Positions 51,460 to 59,658 of a DNA stretch of 59,658 nucleotides are shown here, one piece after another. Source of the stretch: an uncultured Pelagibacteraceae bacterium (lineage in GTDB: Bacteria; Pseudomonadota; Alphaproteobacteria; Pelagibacterales; Pelagibacteraceae); the NCBI GenBank assembly GCA_902624465.1, contig CACNXP010000004.1, forward strand, positions 1 to 59,658. The letters are read 5' to 3'. Position 1 is the first letter of the stretch; every line of letters starts with the position of its first letter. Position numbers and translations under genes: made by a program. The notes below the pieces were generated by a model. It saw only the letters and a list, made by a program, of their open reading frames with translations, ran no database searches and was not told where the DNA came from.

Positions 51460-53280
51460 ATGTGTGGAATAATAGGAATTAATAGCAATAAATCTGTATC
51501 AGCAACTATAATTAATTCTCTAAAAAAATTAGAATATAGAGGTTATGACTCAGCTGGAATGGCAACCCTATATAATGGATTGATAAATGAAGTAAAATCT
51601 GAGGGAAGAGTAGAAAATTTGGAAAAAAATTCCTTAGTTCAAAGCATGGAGGGAACTATTGGTATTGGTCATGTTCGATGGGCAACACACGGGCTCCCAA
51701 ATAGTATTAATGCACACCCACATTCTTCTCAGAATGTTTCTGTTGTTCATAATGGAATTATTGAAAACTCAACAATTTTAAAAAAATTTTTAATTGGGAA
51801 AGGTCACAAATTCAAATCACAAACTGATACAGAGGTAATAGTCCATCTAATTACTGAAAATCTTAAGACAGAAAACATTGTTAATTCAATTCAAAAAACT
51901 TTGAAGTTGTTACATGGAAGCTTTGCACTTGGTATTATTTTTAAAGATCAACCAGATTTAATTGTTGGCGCAAGAAGAGGTTCACCATTAGCTGTTGGTT
52001 ATGGTCCTAATGAAAATTATCTAGGTTCAGACTCCTATGCGCTTAAATCGATGACAAATAAGATTACATATTTAAATGACGGTGAATTTTGTATTATTAA
52101 AAAAGATCACGTGGAATTTTTTAGTGAGGAAGGAACTAAAATTAATAAAAAAGTTTTAGAATTGTCCTCTACAGAAGAAAAATATGACAAAGGTGATTAC
52201 AAACATTTTATGGCTAAAGAAATTGAAGAACAACCAAATACAATTAGAAATGGAATTAATGAGTATATAGATATGTCAAATAAAGATATTAATATTTATA
52301 ACTTTCCTTGGAAAAGTAATGAGATTACATCAATAACCTTAATTGGATGTGGAACAGCATATCATTCATGTTTAATGGCAAAATATTGGTTTGAGGAAAT
52401 AACATCATTAGATGTAAATATAGATATAGCATCTGAATTTAGATACAGAAAAAATAGATTTAAAAAAGACACACTTTATGTATTTGTCTCACAATCTGGA
52501 GAAACAGCAGATACTTATGCTGCTTTAGATCTTTGTAAACAAAGTGGCGTTAAAACGTGTGCAGTTGTTAATGTAGTGGAAAGCTCGATTGCAAGAGACT
52601 CCGAATTTGTATTACCAATACATTGTGGAACTGAAATAGGTGTTGCTTCAACTAAAGCTTTTCTTGGACAAATATTAATTTTATATATTTTAGCCTTAAA
52701 ACTTGCTTTATTGAGAAAAGATATTGAAAAGACTCATTTTGACAAAAAAATTGATGATCTTAAAAATTTACCAAAACTTGTTGAGCAAACATTATTGATT
52801 GATAACAAAATACAAATAATTTCAAATACTTTTAATGAGGCAAAAGGTTCTATGTTTTTGGGACGTGGTTTTTCTTATCCAATTGCTCTTGAAGGTGCCT
52901 TAAAACTAAAAGAATTATCATACATTCATGCCGAAGGTTATCCAGCAGGAGAGATGAAACATGGACCTCTTGCATTAATAGAAGAGGGGATGCCAGTGGT
53001 AGTTTTGGCTCCAAGAGATAATTATTATAAAAAAACAATTTCAAATATGCAGGAGGTAATTGCAAGGGGGGCTAAAGTTTTATTAATTACAAATAAAAGT
53101 AAAGATGAAGTAATTTCGGAAAACATTTGGGAAACAATTGAAGTTGAAAGCACTAATGAGGATCTTTTACCTTTTCTTTTAACCATTCCTTTACAAAAAT
53201 TAGCTTATTATTCAGCATTAAATAAAGGCTATGATATAGATAAACCTAGAAATTTGGCAAAGTCAGTGACAGTTGAGTAA
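51460..53280 (+). CDS. glmS: Glutamine-fructose-6-phosphate aminotransferase
   Basis: 606 residues. The N-terminal CGIIGI carries the catalytic Cys of the glutaminase domain (RWATHGLPNSINAHPH is the glutamine-binding loop), followed by two SIS domains (SQSGETADT, STKAFLGQ). It makes glucosamine-6-phosphate for peptidoglycan and LPS. No glmS ribozyme is seen or expected upstream, as the gap is two bases. Confidence 0.96.
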   Translation: MCGIIGINSNKSVSATIINSLKKLEYRGYDSAGMATLYNGLINEVKSEGRVENLEKNSLVQSMEGTIGIGHVRWATHGLPNSINAHPHSSQNVSVVHNGIIENSTILKKFLIGKGHKFKSQTDTEVIVHLITENLKTENIVNSIQKTLKLLHGSFALGIIFKDQPDLIVGARRGSPLAVGYGPNENYLGSDSYALKSMTNKITYLNDGEFCIIKKDHVEFFSEEGTKINKKVLELSSTEEKYDKGDYKHFMAKEIEEQPNTIRNGINEYIDMSNKDINIYNFPWKSNEITSITLIGCGTAYHSCLMAKYWFEEITSLDVNIDIASEFRYRKNRFKKDTLYVFVSQSGETADTYAALDLCKQSGVKTCAVVNVVESSIARDSEFVLPIHCGTEIGVASTKAFLGQILILYILALKLALLRKDIEKTHFDKKIDDLKNLPKLVEQTLLIDNKIQIISNTFNEAKGSMFLGRGFSYPIALEGALKLKELSYIHAEGYPAGEMKHGPLALIEEGMPVVVLAPRDNYYKKTISNMQEVIARGAKVLLITNKSKDEVISENIWETIEVESTNEDLLPFLLTIPLQKLAYYSALNKGYDIDKPRNLAKSVTVE

Positions 53281-53352
53281 AGAAATTGTTTAATTATATC
53301 TTTAATTAAAAATTCTTTAAATAAAGTAGACAATCAAATAAACAAAAGCTTT

Positions 53353-54114
53353 ATGAAAAATAATAAAATTAATATTATAACTTCTTTTCCAAAATCAGGA
53401 AATACTTGGATGAGGTTTATTATTTACGATTTATTATTTAATGATCATAATGACATTATTGAAAACTCAAGTGAAATAAACCGATTGATACCAGACTTTC
53501 ATATGTCAAAAAACAATCAGCTTATTTTAGATAGTAGATTAAAAGATAAAGAAGTTTTTTTAAAAACTCACTCAAGTTATAATCAAATGAGCAAATTACC
53601 AATTGGTAAAATTATTTTAATAATCAGAAACCCTCTTGATGTATTTGTTTCATTATATAATTATTATGAAATTGAAAAAAAAGATAAAAGTGAAATGATA
53701 GATTTTTTTTGTGCTCATCAAACATTACCATTCTTAAAAAAAGCTAATTTTCCTAATTGGCAAGAGCATATTGAAAGCTGGGTTAATTCAGGAAAAAAAT
53801 ATCATATAGTAAAATATTCAGATCTAATTGATGATTTTGATAATCAAATTAAATATTTATGTAATTTTTTAGATTTAGAAATAACTGATAAAAAGTTAGA
53901 TCTTATTAAAAGAAATTCAAGTTTCAATAATCTTAAAAATATTGAGATTAAAGAAAGAGAGCAAAATATCGCTGGGTTCTTCTCTGGAAATATGAAGGAA
54001 AAAAAGACTAATTTCATGAATACAGGTGGTTATGGGAACTACAAATCATTCTTTAATTCCTCTGAATTATTGAAATTAGAAAATTCATTTAAAAAAAATA
54101 AGTGGATAAGTTGA
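53353..54114 (+). CDS. PAPS-dependent sulfotransferase-like protein
   Basis: 253 residues. SFPKSGNTWMR (about 10-20) is the 5'-phosphosulfate loop and IRNPLDVFVSLYNY the 3'-phosphate region; the late FMNTGGYGNYKSFF block stands where the RKGxxGDWKN motif lies. It should transfer sulfate from PAPS to a hydroxyl, perhaps on a lipid, steroid-like molecule or glycan; the acceptor is unknown. It stands alone, 72 bases after glmS and 39 before the DAHP synthase gene. Confidence 0.85.
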   Translation: MKNNKINIITSFPKSGNTWMRFIIYDLLFNDHNDIIENSSEINRLIPDFHMSKNNQLILDSRLKDKEVFLKTHSSYNQMSKLPIGKIILIIRNPLDVFVSLYNYYEIEKKDKSEMIDFFCAHQTLPFLKKANFPNWQEHIESWVNSGKKYHIVKYSDLIDDFDNQIKYLCNFLDLEITDKKLDLIKRNSSFNNLKNIEIKEREQNIAGFFSGNMKEKKTNFMNTGGYGNYKSFFNSSELLKLENSFKKNKWIS

Positions 54115-54153
54115 ATAATTACTAAACTCTGATACAACAATCCTTAGTTGAAT

Positions 54154-55533
54154 ATGAAAAATTGGAAAGTTAATAGTTGGAGAAAATATCCGGTAAAACA
54201 TATACCGGAATATCCAGATAAAAAAGAGTTGGAACAAGTTTTAAATAAAATTAAAACTTTTCCACCACTAGTTTTTGCTGGAGAAACTAGACATTTGAAA
54301 CAGCAACTTGCTGAAGTTGTAGATGGTAAAGCTTTCTTATTACAAGGAGGAGATTGTGCAGAAAGTTTTGCAGAATTTCATCCAGATAATATTCGAGACA
54401 CATTTAAAGTTATTCTTCAAATGTCATTAGTTTTGACTTACTCAGCATCTTTACCAGTTGTAAAACTTGGAAGAATAGCTGGTCAGTTTTCAAAACCAAG
54501 AAGTGCACCTACTGAAATACAGGGTGGTAAAGAATTACCAAGTTATTTAGGTGATAATATAAATGCGATTGATTTTACAGAAAAGGCTAGAAAACCAGAT
54601 CCTAAAAGGATGTTCAAAGCTTATTCACAATCTGCTTCAACATTAAATATATTACGAGCTTTTTCTAAAGGAGGTTTTGCAGATTTAAATAAAGTCCATT
54701 TATGGAACTTAGATTATATTAAGAAAAGTCCTCAGGCTAAAAAATTTAAAGAATTAGAGGATAAAATAGCTGATGCATTAGCATTCATGGAGGCTTGTGG
54801 AATAACTTCAGATTTTAATAATAGATTGTATACAGTAAATTTTTGGACTTCACATGAAGCTTTACATTTGCCTTTTGAGGAAAGCATGACCAGAATTGAT
54901 TCTACTACTGGAGAATACCATGATACCTCAGCTCACTTTGTTTGGATTGGAGATAGAACAAGACAAATTGATGGTGGTCATGTAGAATTTTGTAAAGGTA
55001 TTGAAAACCCTATTGGAATAAAATGTGGACCAACTTCTAAGCCAGATGAAATTGCAAAAATTTGTGAATTAATTAATCCGAATAACGAAAAGGGTAAAAT
55101 TACATTAATATCCAGATTTGGTCATAAAAATGTTGAGAAATTTTTACCAAAATTAATTAGAGGGATTAAAAAAGAAGGTTTAAATGTCGTTTGGTCATGT
55201 GATCCAATGCATGGAAATACAATTAAATCAACGACTGGTTTTAAAACAAGACCTTTTAACGATGTTGTAAGTGAGGTTAAAAATGTATTTGCTGTTCATC
55301 AGTCTGAAGGTTCTTACGCCGGTGGTTTACATGTTGAAATGACTGGACAAGATGTGACAGAGTGTACAGGGGGTGCAAGAAAAATATCTGATGCTGATTT
55401 ATCTAGTAGATATCATACTCATTGTGATCCTCGTTTAAACTCAGATCAAGCAATTGAATTAGCATTTTTAATTTCTGATGAGATAAAAAGGAATAGCAGC
55501 TATTCAAAAAATGCTATTCAAGCGGCATCTTAG
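54154..55533 (+). CDS. Class II 3-deoxy-7-phosphoheptulonate synthase
   Basis: 459 residues from the ATG at 54154; a TTG two codons earlier is less likely. WKVNSWRKYP starts the plant-type class II enzyme; LLQGGDCAESFAEF, RIAGQFSKPRS and WSCDPMHGNT are its signatures, with the metal-binding Cys in QGGDCAE. It condenses PEP and erythrose-4-phosphate, the first step of aromatic amino-acid synthesis. A CCGGTA/TACCGG hairpin lies in codons 13-19. Confidence 0.95.
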   Translation: MKNWKVNSWRKYPVKHIPEYPDKKELEQVLNKIKTFPPLVFAGETRHLKQQLAEVVDGKAFLLQGGDCAESFAEFHPDNIRDTFKVILQMSLVLTYSASLPVVKLGRIAGQFSKPRSAPTEIQGGKELPSYLGDNINAIDFTEKARKPDPKRMFKAYSQSASTLNILRAFSKGGFADLNKVHLWNLDYIKKSPQAKKFKELEDKIADALAFMEACGITSDFNNRLYTVNFWTSHEALHLPFEESMTRIDSTTGEYHDTSAHFVWIGDRTRQIDGGHVEFCKGIENPIGIKCGPTSKPDEIAKICELINPNNEKGKITLISRFGHKNVEKFLPKLIRGIKKEGLNVVWSCDPMHGNTIKSTTGFKTRPFNDVVSEVKNVFAVHQSEGSYAGGLHVEMTGQDVTECTGGARKISDADLSSRYHTHCDPRLNSDQAIELAFLISDEIKRNSSYSKNAIQAAS

Positions 55534-55572
55534 ACTGTTGTTTTCAAATCAACATAAATTAAATAAAAAGTA

Positions 55573-56310
55573 ATGAATTCAGGAGAAAAAGTAAAATATA
55601 TATCGAATTGGATCAAGAGTTATGTTGATCAAATGCCAAATAAAGCTCAATCTTTAGTGATTGGTATCTCAGGAGGAATTGACTCCTCTGTCTCAAGCAC
55701 TTTAAGTGCGATGACAGGTCTAAAAACAATTGTTTTAACTATGCCAATAAAACAAAAAGAAAATCAGCATGATCTAAGCTTAAAACACCAAGAATGGTTA
55801 ACAAAAAAATTTAAAAATGTTGAAGCTCATACTATTAGTTTAGATAAATTATTTGAAACATTTTCTTCTACGTTAAATAAATTTGATAACGAACATGGTT
55901 ATGCCAATTCTAGAGCCAGATTAAGAATGACAACACTTTATCAAGTAGCTGCAGCTAACAAAGGTATTGTTGTTGGAACTGGAAATAAAGTTGAGGATTT
56001 TGGCGTTGGTTTTTACACAAAATATGGTGATGGAGGTGTTGATATTTCTCCAATAGCAGATTGTAACAAAACAGAAGTATGGGAATTAGGTAAAGAACTT
56101 GGAATATTAAAAGAGATAATTGATGCTCCACCAACAGATGGCTTGTGGGATGATGGTAGAACAGATGAAGGTCAATTAGGATTTAGTTATAGCGAATTAG
56201 AAGATGCAATGAGCAACCCAAACTCACCACATAGAGATCAATACGAAAAAATTAGAAATCAAAACTTGCATAAAATGGAGCCTATTCCAGTTTGTAAGAT
56301 TCCTAGTTAA
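55573..56310 (+). CDS. nadE: Ammonia-dependent NAD synthetase
   Basis: 245 residues. GISGGIDSS is the ATP pyrophosphatase loop; GTGNKVEDFGVGFYTKYGDGGVD and PPTDGLWDDGRTDE are NadE signatures. The length excludes a fused glutaminase domain, so ammonia is the nitrogen donor. It amidates nicotinic acid adenine dinucleotide. Confidence 0.95.
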   Translation: MNSGEKVKYISNWIKSYVDQMPNKAQSLVIGISGGIDSSVSSTLSAMTGLKTIVLTMPIKQKENQHDLSLKHQEWLTKKFKNVEAHTISLDKLFETFSSTLNKFDNEHGYANSRARLRMTTLYQVAAANKGIVVGTGNKVEDFGVGFYTKYGDGGVDISPIADCNKTEVWELGKELGILKEIIDAPPTDGLWDDGRTDEGQLGFSYSELEDAMSNPNSPHRDQYEKIRNQNLHKMEPIPVCKIPS

Positions 56311-56358
56311 TCAATTAGATTAACAAATCACCAAATAAGGTATATTTCTTAATCATAG

Positions 56359-57705
56359 ATGATGGATATTTTTTTAACAAATAATTTAACTAATAAGAAA
56401 GAGCAGTTCATTCCAAAAAATAAAGAAAAAGTAGGAATGTATGTTTGTGGACCAACTGTCTATGATGATCCACATATAGGAAATGCAAGACCTTTGGTTA
56501 TATTTGATATCTTATTTAAATTACTTAAAAAGAATTATTCAAAAGTAACTTATGTTAGGAATATAACTGATATTGATGATAAAATCATAAAATCATCCCA
56601 AGAACAAAAGATTTCGACCAAAGAACTTACAGAAAAAGTAACTTCAAGTTTTTTTAAAGATTGTGAATTTTTAAATTGCGAAAATCCAACTCATCAACCT
56701 AAAGCGACAGAACATATAGATCTCATGATCGATATGATAACTGAATTGATCAAAAAAGGTTTTGCTTACGAAAATCAAAAGCATGTTTATTTTGAAGTAA
56801 AAAAATTTTCTGATTATGGAAAATTATCAAATAAAAATTTAGATGAATTGATTGCTGGATCAAGAATAGAAATTAGTGAAAATAAAAAAAATTCTGAGGA
56901 TTTTGTTTTATGGAAACCTTCAATAAATGATGAACCTTATTGGGACTCACCTTGGGGTAAAGGTAGACCTGGTTGGCATTTAGAATGTTCTGCAATGTCA
57001 AAAAAATTTTTGGGCAATGAATTTGATATTCACGGGGGTGGTGTAGATTTAATTTTTCCTCATCACGAAAATGAAATTGCTCAATCTAGATGTGCAAATG
57101 AAACAAAAGTTTTTGCTAATTACTGGATCCATAATGCCTTTATCACAATGTCTAATGAGAAAATGGCTAAGTCACAAGGCAACATTCTTAAAATAAAAGA
57201 TTTTAGAAATAAGATTAGTGGCCAAATAATTAGATTAGCTTTGATGAGTGCACATTACAAACAACCGCTTGATTGGGGCGATAAATTATTGAGTGATTGT
57301 GAAAACACATTAGATAAATGGTATCGAGTTTATTCATCTGATTTAAAATCTGTGAAAATTCCAGATGAAATTTTAAAACCATTATATGAAGATTTGAACA
57401 CACCTGGTTTTATTGCAAATCTTCATAAATTATTTGAAAAAGCCACTAAAGGTGAAGGCATAGATTTATTTATATCAGCATGCCAATTTATTGGTTTGAT
57501 GAATGAAAGTATTGAGCAATGGAATGACTATAAAAAGAATAAAGCATCCATTAGTGAGTCTGAAATTGAAAACATGCTTAATTTAAGAGATAAAGCTAGA
57601 GAAAATAAGAATTATAAAGAGGCAGATAGAATAAGAGAAGAACTTTTAGACAAAGGTGTTTTAATAGAAGACAAAGATGGTAAAACACTTTGGAAATTTA
57701 AATGA
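56359..57705 (+). CDS. cysS: Cysteinyl-tRNA synthetase
   Basis: 448 residues. YVCGPTVYDDPHIGNARP contains a zinc Cys and the HIGH-like motif; WHLECSAMS, the PHHENEIAQ zinc ligands and KMAKSQGN (a KMSKS variant with Ala) follow. The ATG at 56362 is an equally good start, one codon later. It overlaps cimA by four bases. Confidence 0.96.
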   Translation: MMDIFLTNNLTNKKEQFIPKNKEKVGMYVCGPTVYDDPHIGNARPLVIFDILFKLLKKNYSKVTYVRNITDIDDKIIKSSQEQKISTKELTEKVTSSFFKDCEFLNCENPTHQPKATEHIDLMIDMITELIKKGFAYENQKHVYFEVKKFSDYGKLSNKNLDELIAGSRIEISENKKNSEDFVLWKPSINDEPYWDSPWGKGRPGWHLECSAMSKKFLGNEFDIHGGGVDLIFPHHENEIAQSRCANETKVFANYWIHNAFITMSNEKMAKSQGNILKIKDFRNKISGQIIRLALMSAHYKQPLDWGDKLLSDCENTLDKWYRVYSSDLKSVKIPDEILKPLYEDLNTPGFIANLHKLFEKATKGEGIDLFISACQFIGLMNESIEQWNDYKKNKASISESEIENMLNLRDKARENKNYKEADRIREELLDKGVLIEDKDGKTLWKFK

Positions 57706-59303
57706 GCAAAGAAAGACTGTACATATTTGATACAACTCTTAGAGACGGAGCTCAAACTCAGGGCGTTGACTTTTCTTTAGAGGATAAAGAAAAAATTGCC
57801 ACAGCTTTAGATAATTTAGGTGTTGATTATATTGAGGCAGGATGGCCTGGTGCTAATCCAACGGATACAGAATTTTTTCAAAAAAAACATAATTTCAAAA
57901 ATTCAAAGTTAACATCTTTTGGTATGACAAAAAGATCAGGGAGAAGCGCAGAAAATGATACTGGTTTATCAGCACTCATGAATTCAAACACCACTGCTGT
58001 TTGTTTAGTGGGAAAGTCCTGGGATTTTCATGTTGATGTAGCTTTAGGAATAACAAATAAGGAAAATTTAGATAATATTTCTGAAAGTGCCAAACATTTT
58101 GTAAAAGCAAAAAAAGAATTCATGTTTGATGCAGAACATTTTTTTGATGGCTATAAAGCAAATCCAAAGTATGCATTATCTTGTATTAAAGCTGCATATG
58201 ATCAAGGTGCAAGATGGATTATTTTATGTGATACTAATGGAGGAACACTTCCCCATGAAGTTTCACTTATTGTTAAAGAAGTCTCTAAAGTTGTTCCAGG
58301 TAAGAACCTTGGAATTCATGCACATAATGATACTGGTAACGCAGTTGCAAATTCATTAGCTGCAGTATTATCTGGTGTTAGACAAATTCAAGGAACAATC
58401 AATGGTTTAGGTGAAAGATGTGGTAATGCCAATTTGATGTCATTAATTCCAACATTTTTTTTGAAAAAAGATTTTTCATCTCAATTTGAAATCAGTATTA
58501 AATCAGAAAATATTAAAAATTTAACTGAATGTTCAAGATTATTAGATGAAATTTTAAACAGAAAACCTAATCAGCATTTACCTTATGTTGGTGCTGCAGC
58601 ATTTTCACACAAAGGAGGATTACATGTATCTGCTGTACAAAAAGATCCAAAAACTTATGAACACATCAACCCAGAGGATGTTGGTAACACTAGAAATATT
58701 GTTGTTTCAGACCAATCTGGAAAATCAAATATCATATCTAGACTAAAGAGTATCAAAATTAATATTGAGGAAAGTGATCCAAAAATTAAAAAATTGTTAG
58801 ACGAAGTTAAAGATAGGGAATTTATTGGTTATAGTTATGACGGAGCTGATGCCTCGTTTGAGTTGTTAGCTAGAAGAATTATTGGAGAAATACCAAGATA
58901 TATTTCAATTAATGAATATGACGTTTCCGTAAAAAAAAATAAGTCTGGCGAAATAGTTTCTTCTGCAAAGGCCCAATTAGAAGTTGATGGAGAAAAAATT
59001 ATGTGTGAGGGAGAGGGGAATGGACCAGTAAATGCATTAGATAATGCTATTAGACAAAACGTTGATAGACTTGCAAAATATTCAAAATATCTAAAAGATT
59101 TAAAACTTGTTGATTATAAAGTGAGAATTTTAAATACTGGCACAGAGGCCGTTACAAGAGTGTCAATTGAAAGTACAGACTCAAAGGGAAAGAATTGGTT
59201 TACTATTGGTGTATCGACAAACATTATCGATGCTTCGTTTAAAGCATTAATTGATAGCTTAGATTACAAACTATTTAAGGATAATGCTCCAGCCAGTAAA
59301 TAA
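57702..59303 (+). CDS. cimA: (R)-citramalate synthase
   Basis: 533 residues. DTTLRDGAQTQGVDFS begins the TIM barrel and HAHNDTGNAVANS holds the metal site; GGLHVSAVQKDPKTYEH is characteristic of CimA-type enzymes rather than LeuA. The C-terminal part (about 390-530) is the regulatory domain. It makes citramalate from pyruvate and acetyl-CoA, a threonine-independent entry to isoleucine. The related LeuA reaction cannot be excluded without comparison. Confidence 0.9.
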   Translation: MSKERLYIFDTTLRDGAQTQGVDFSLEDKEKIATALDNLGVDYIEAGWPGANPTDTEFFQKKHNFKNSKLTSFGMTKRSGRSAENDTGLSALMNSNTTAVCLVGKSWDFHVDVALGITNKENLDNISESAKHFVKAKKEFMFDAEHFFDGYKANPKYALSCIKAAYDQGARWIILCDTNGGTLPHEVSLIVKEVSKVVPGKNLGIHAHNDTGNAVANSLAAVLSGVRQIQGTINGLGERCGNANLMSLIPTFFLKKDFSSQFEISIKSENIKNLTECSRLLDEILNRKPNQHLPYVGAAAFSHKGGLHVSAVQKDPKTYEHINPEDVGNTRNIVVSDQSGKSNIISRLKSIKINIEESDPKIKKLLDEVKDREFIGYSYDGADASFELLARRIIGEIPRYISINEYDVSVKKNKSGEIVSSAKAQLEVDGEKIMCEGEGNGPVNALDNAIRQNVDRLAKYSKYLKDLKLVDYKVRILNTGTEAVTRVSIESTDSKGKNWFTIGVSTNIIDASFKALIDSLDYKLFKDNAPASK

Positions 59304-59658
59304 ATGAGTAAAAATAACATCTCATTTATTTTACACAAACCTCAATTGTCAGAAAACATTGGTGCATGTGCTAGAGCAATAAAAAACTTTAATTTTAAAA
59401 AATTAGTTTTAATTAATCCAAAACCTATTTTCCCAAATGATAAAATCTTAGCCACATCAGTTGGGGCAAAAGACATTATTAATCAAAGTAAAAAGTATGA
59501 TAATTTAGAAAATGCTTTAGGAAAGATTGACATTTTAATAGCTACTTCAGCAAGATTCAGAAATAAGAATATAAAACATATTAGCTTAGAAGACTTAAAA
59601 AAGATTAATTTTAAAAAGAGAGTTGGGTTTTTATTTGGGTCAGAAGCATCAGGTTTAT
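59304..59658 (+). CDS. TrmJ-like SpoU family RNA 2'-O-methyltransferase (3' partial)
   Basis: 118 residues are visible before the window ends. ISFILHKPQLSENIGACARAI, LVLINPK and VGFLFGSEASGL are the three SpoU/TrmH knot motifs in order. The layout matches TrmJ, which methylates position 32 of tRNA. It begins at the ATG directly behind the cimA stop, so it is in the same transcript. Confidence 0.9.
   Translation, partial: MSKNNISFILHKPQLSENIGACARAIKNFNFKKLVLINPKPIFPNDKILATSVGAKDIINQSKKYDNLENALGKIDILIATSARFRNKNIKHISLEDLKKINFKKRVGFLFGSEASGL

Noticed and set aside
54183-54213. Hairpin CCGGTA/TACCGG near the start of the DAHP synthase gene
   Set aside because: It lies in conserved coding sequence; no T-run and no antiterminator partner are seen, so chance is the simplest explanation.
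1-59658. CRISPR arrays, transposases, integrases, prophage genes, origin
   Set aside because: Read through for regular spacers, terminal inverted repeats, DDE/integrase motifs and DnaA-box clusters; none was seen. The frequent poly-A and poly-T runs are base-composition effects.

Overview
The window looks like a piece of a streamlined marine SAR11 (Candidatus Pelagibacter-like) alphaproteobacterial chromosome. The DNA is very AT-rich, proteins are rich in Lys, Asn and Ile, and intergenic gaps are mostly under 50 bases, with many 1-4 base overlaps (TAATG, ATGA) and nearly touching divergent genes. The gene content also fits: a dimethylglycine/sarcosine dehydrogenase, several substrate-binding-protein uptake systems (ABC, TTT, TRAP) and class II DAHP synthase. 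This assignment rests on gene content and compactness, not on a database search. No IS element, prophage or CRISPR array was seen, and no stretch longer than 300 bases lacks a gene.

Layout. 1-3128: a 5'-truncated glycine-betaine/DMG catabolic enzyme facing a BASS transporter. 3177-4896: a two-winged-helix regulator, two small tail-anchored membrane proteins and tRNA-Met. 4903-13019: a very AT-rich sugar-nucleotide island (rmlA, rmlB, two rmlC paralogues, a His-for-Lys DegT-fold 3-dehydratase-like protein, a C-methyltransferase, two SDRs, a glycosyltransferase) that should make an unusual dTDP-linked, probably C-methylated deoxysugar for the cell surface. 12996-17200: apt followed by mtnP, mtnA, a class II aldolase and a SpeD-SpeE fusion; together these read as spermidine synthesis plus disposal of its by-product methylthioadenosine. 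17261-20488: a polar amino-acid ABC transporter without its ATPase, coupled to a multi-repeat GIY-YIG protein.

20485-33077: an M24 creatinase-like hydrolase, DUF6165/GT9, an AbrB-type membrane protein facing a TctCBA transporter, GT4, redox and small-molecule enzymes, an MFS transporter and rpoZ with a long acidic tail. 33084-40058: CoA-transferase, TRAP transporter, dusA, TauE-like exporter, DUF2061 protein and a GNAT-like protein. 40247-45879: a charged single-helix protein, phosphomannomutase and nrdAB with likely NrdR boxes. 45886-59658: FkbM methyltransferase, prpDBC (methylcitrate cycle), gph, a GlmU C-terminal-domain protein with glmS, a sulfotransferase, class II DAHP synthase, nadE, cysS, cimA and a partial trmJ.

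The most interesting signals: stem-loops between the binding-protein gene and the membrane genes in all three uptake operons, one of them covering a start codon; an identical TTGACT-N17-TTTAAT promoter in front of two unrelated binding-protein genes; the polyamine/MTA gene set; the GIY-YIG protein sitting where a transporter ATPase is expected; the His-for-Lys deoxysugar enzyme without Fe-S cysteines; and a shared N-terminal motif linking a small membrane protein to a distant GNAT-like protein.
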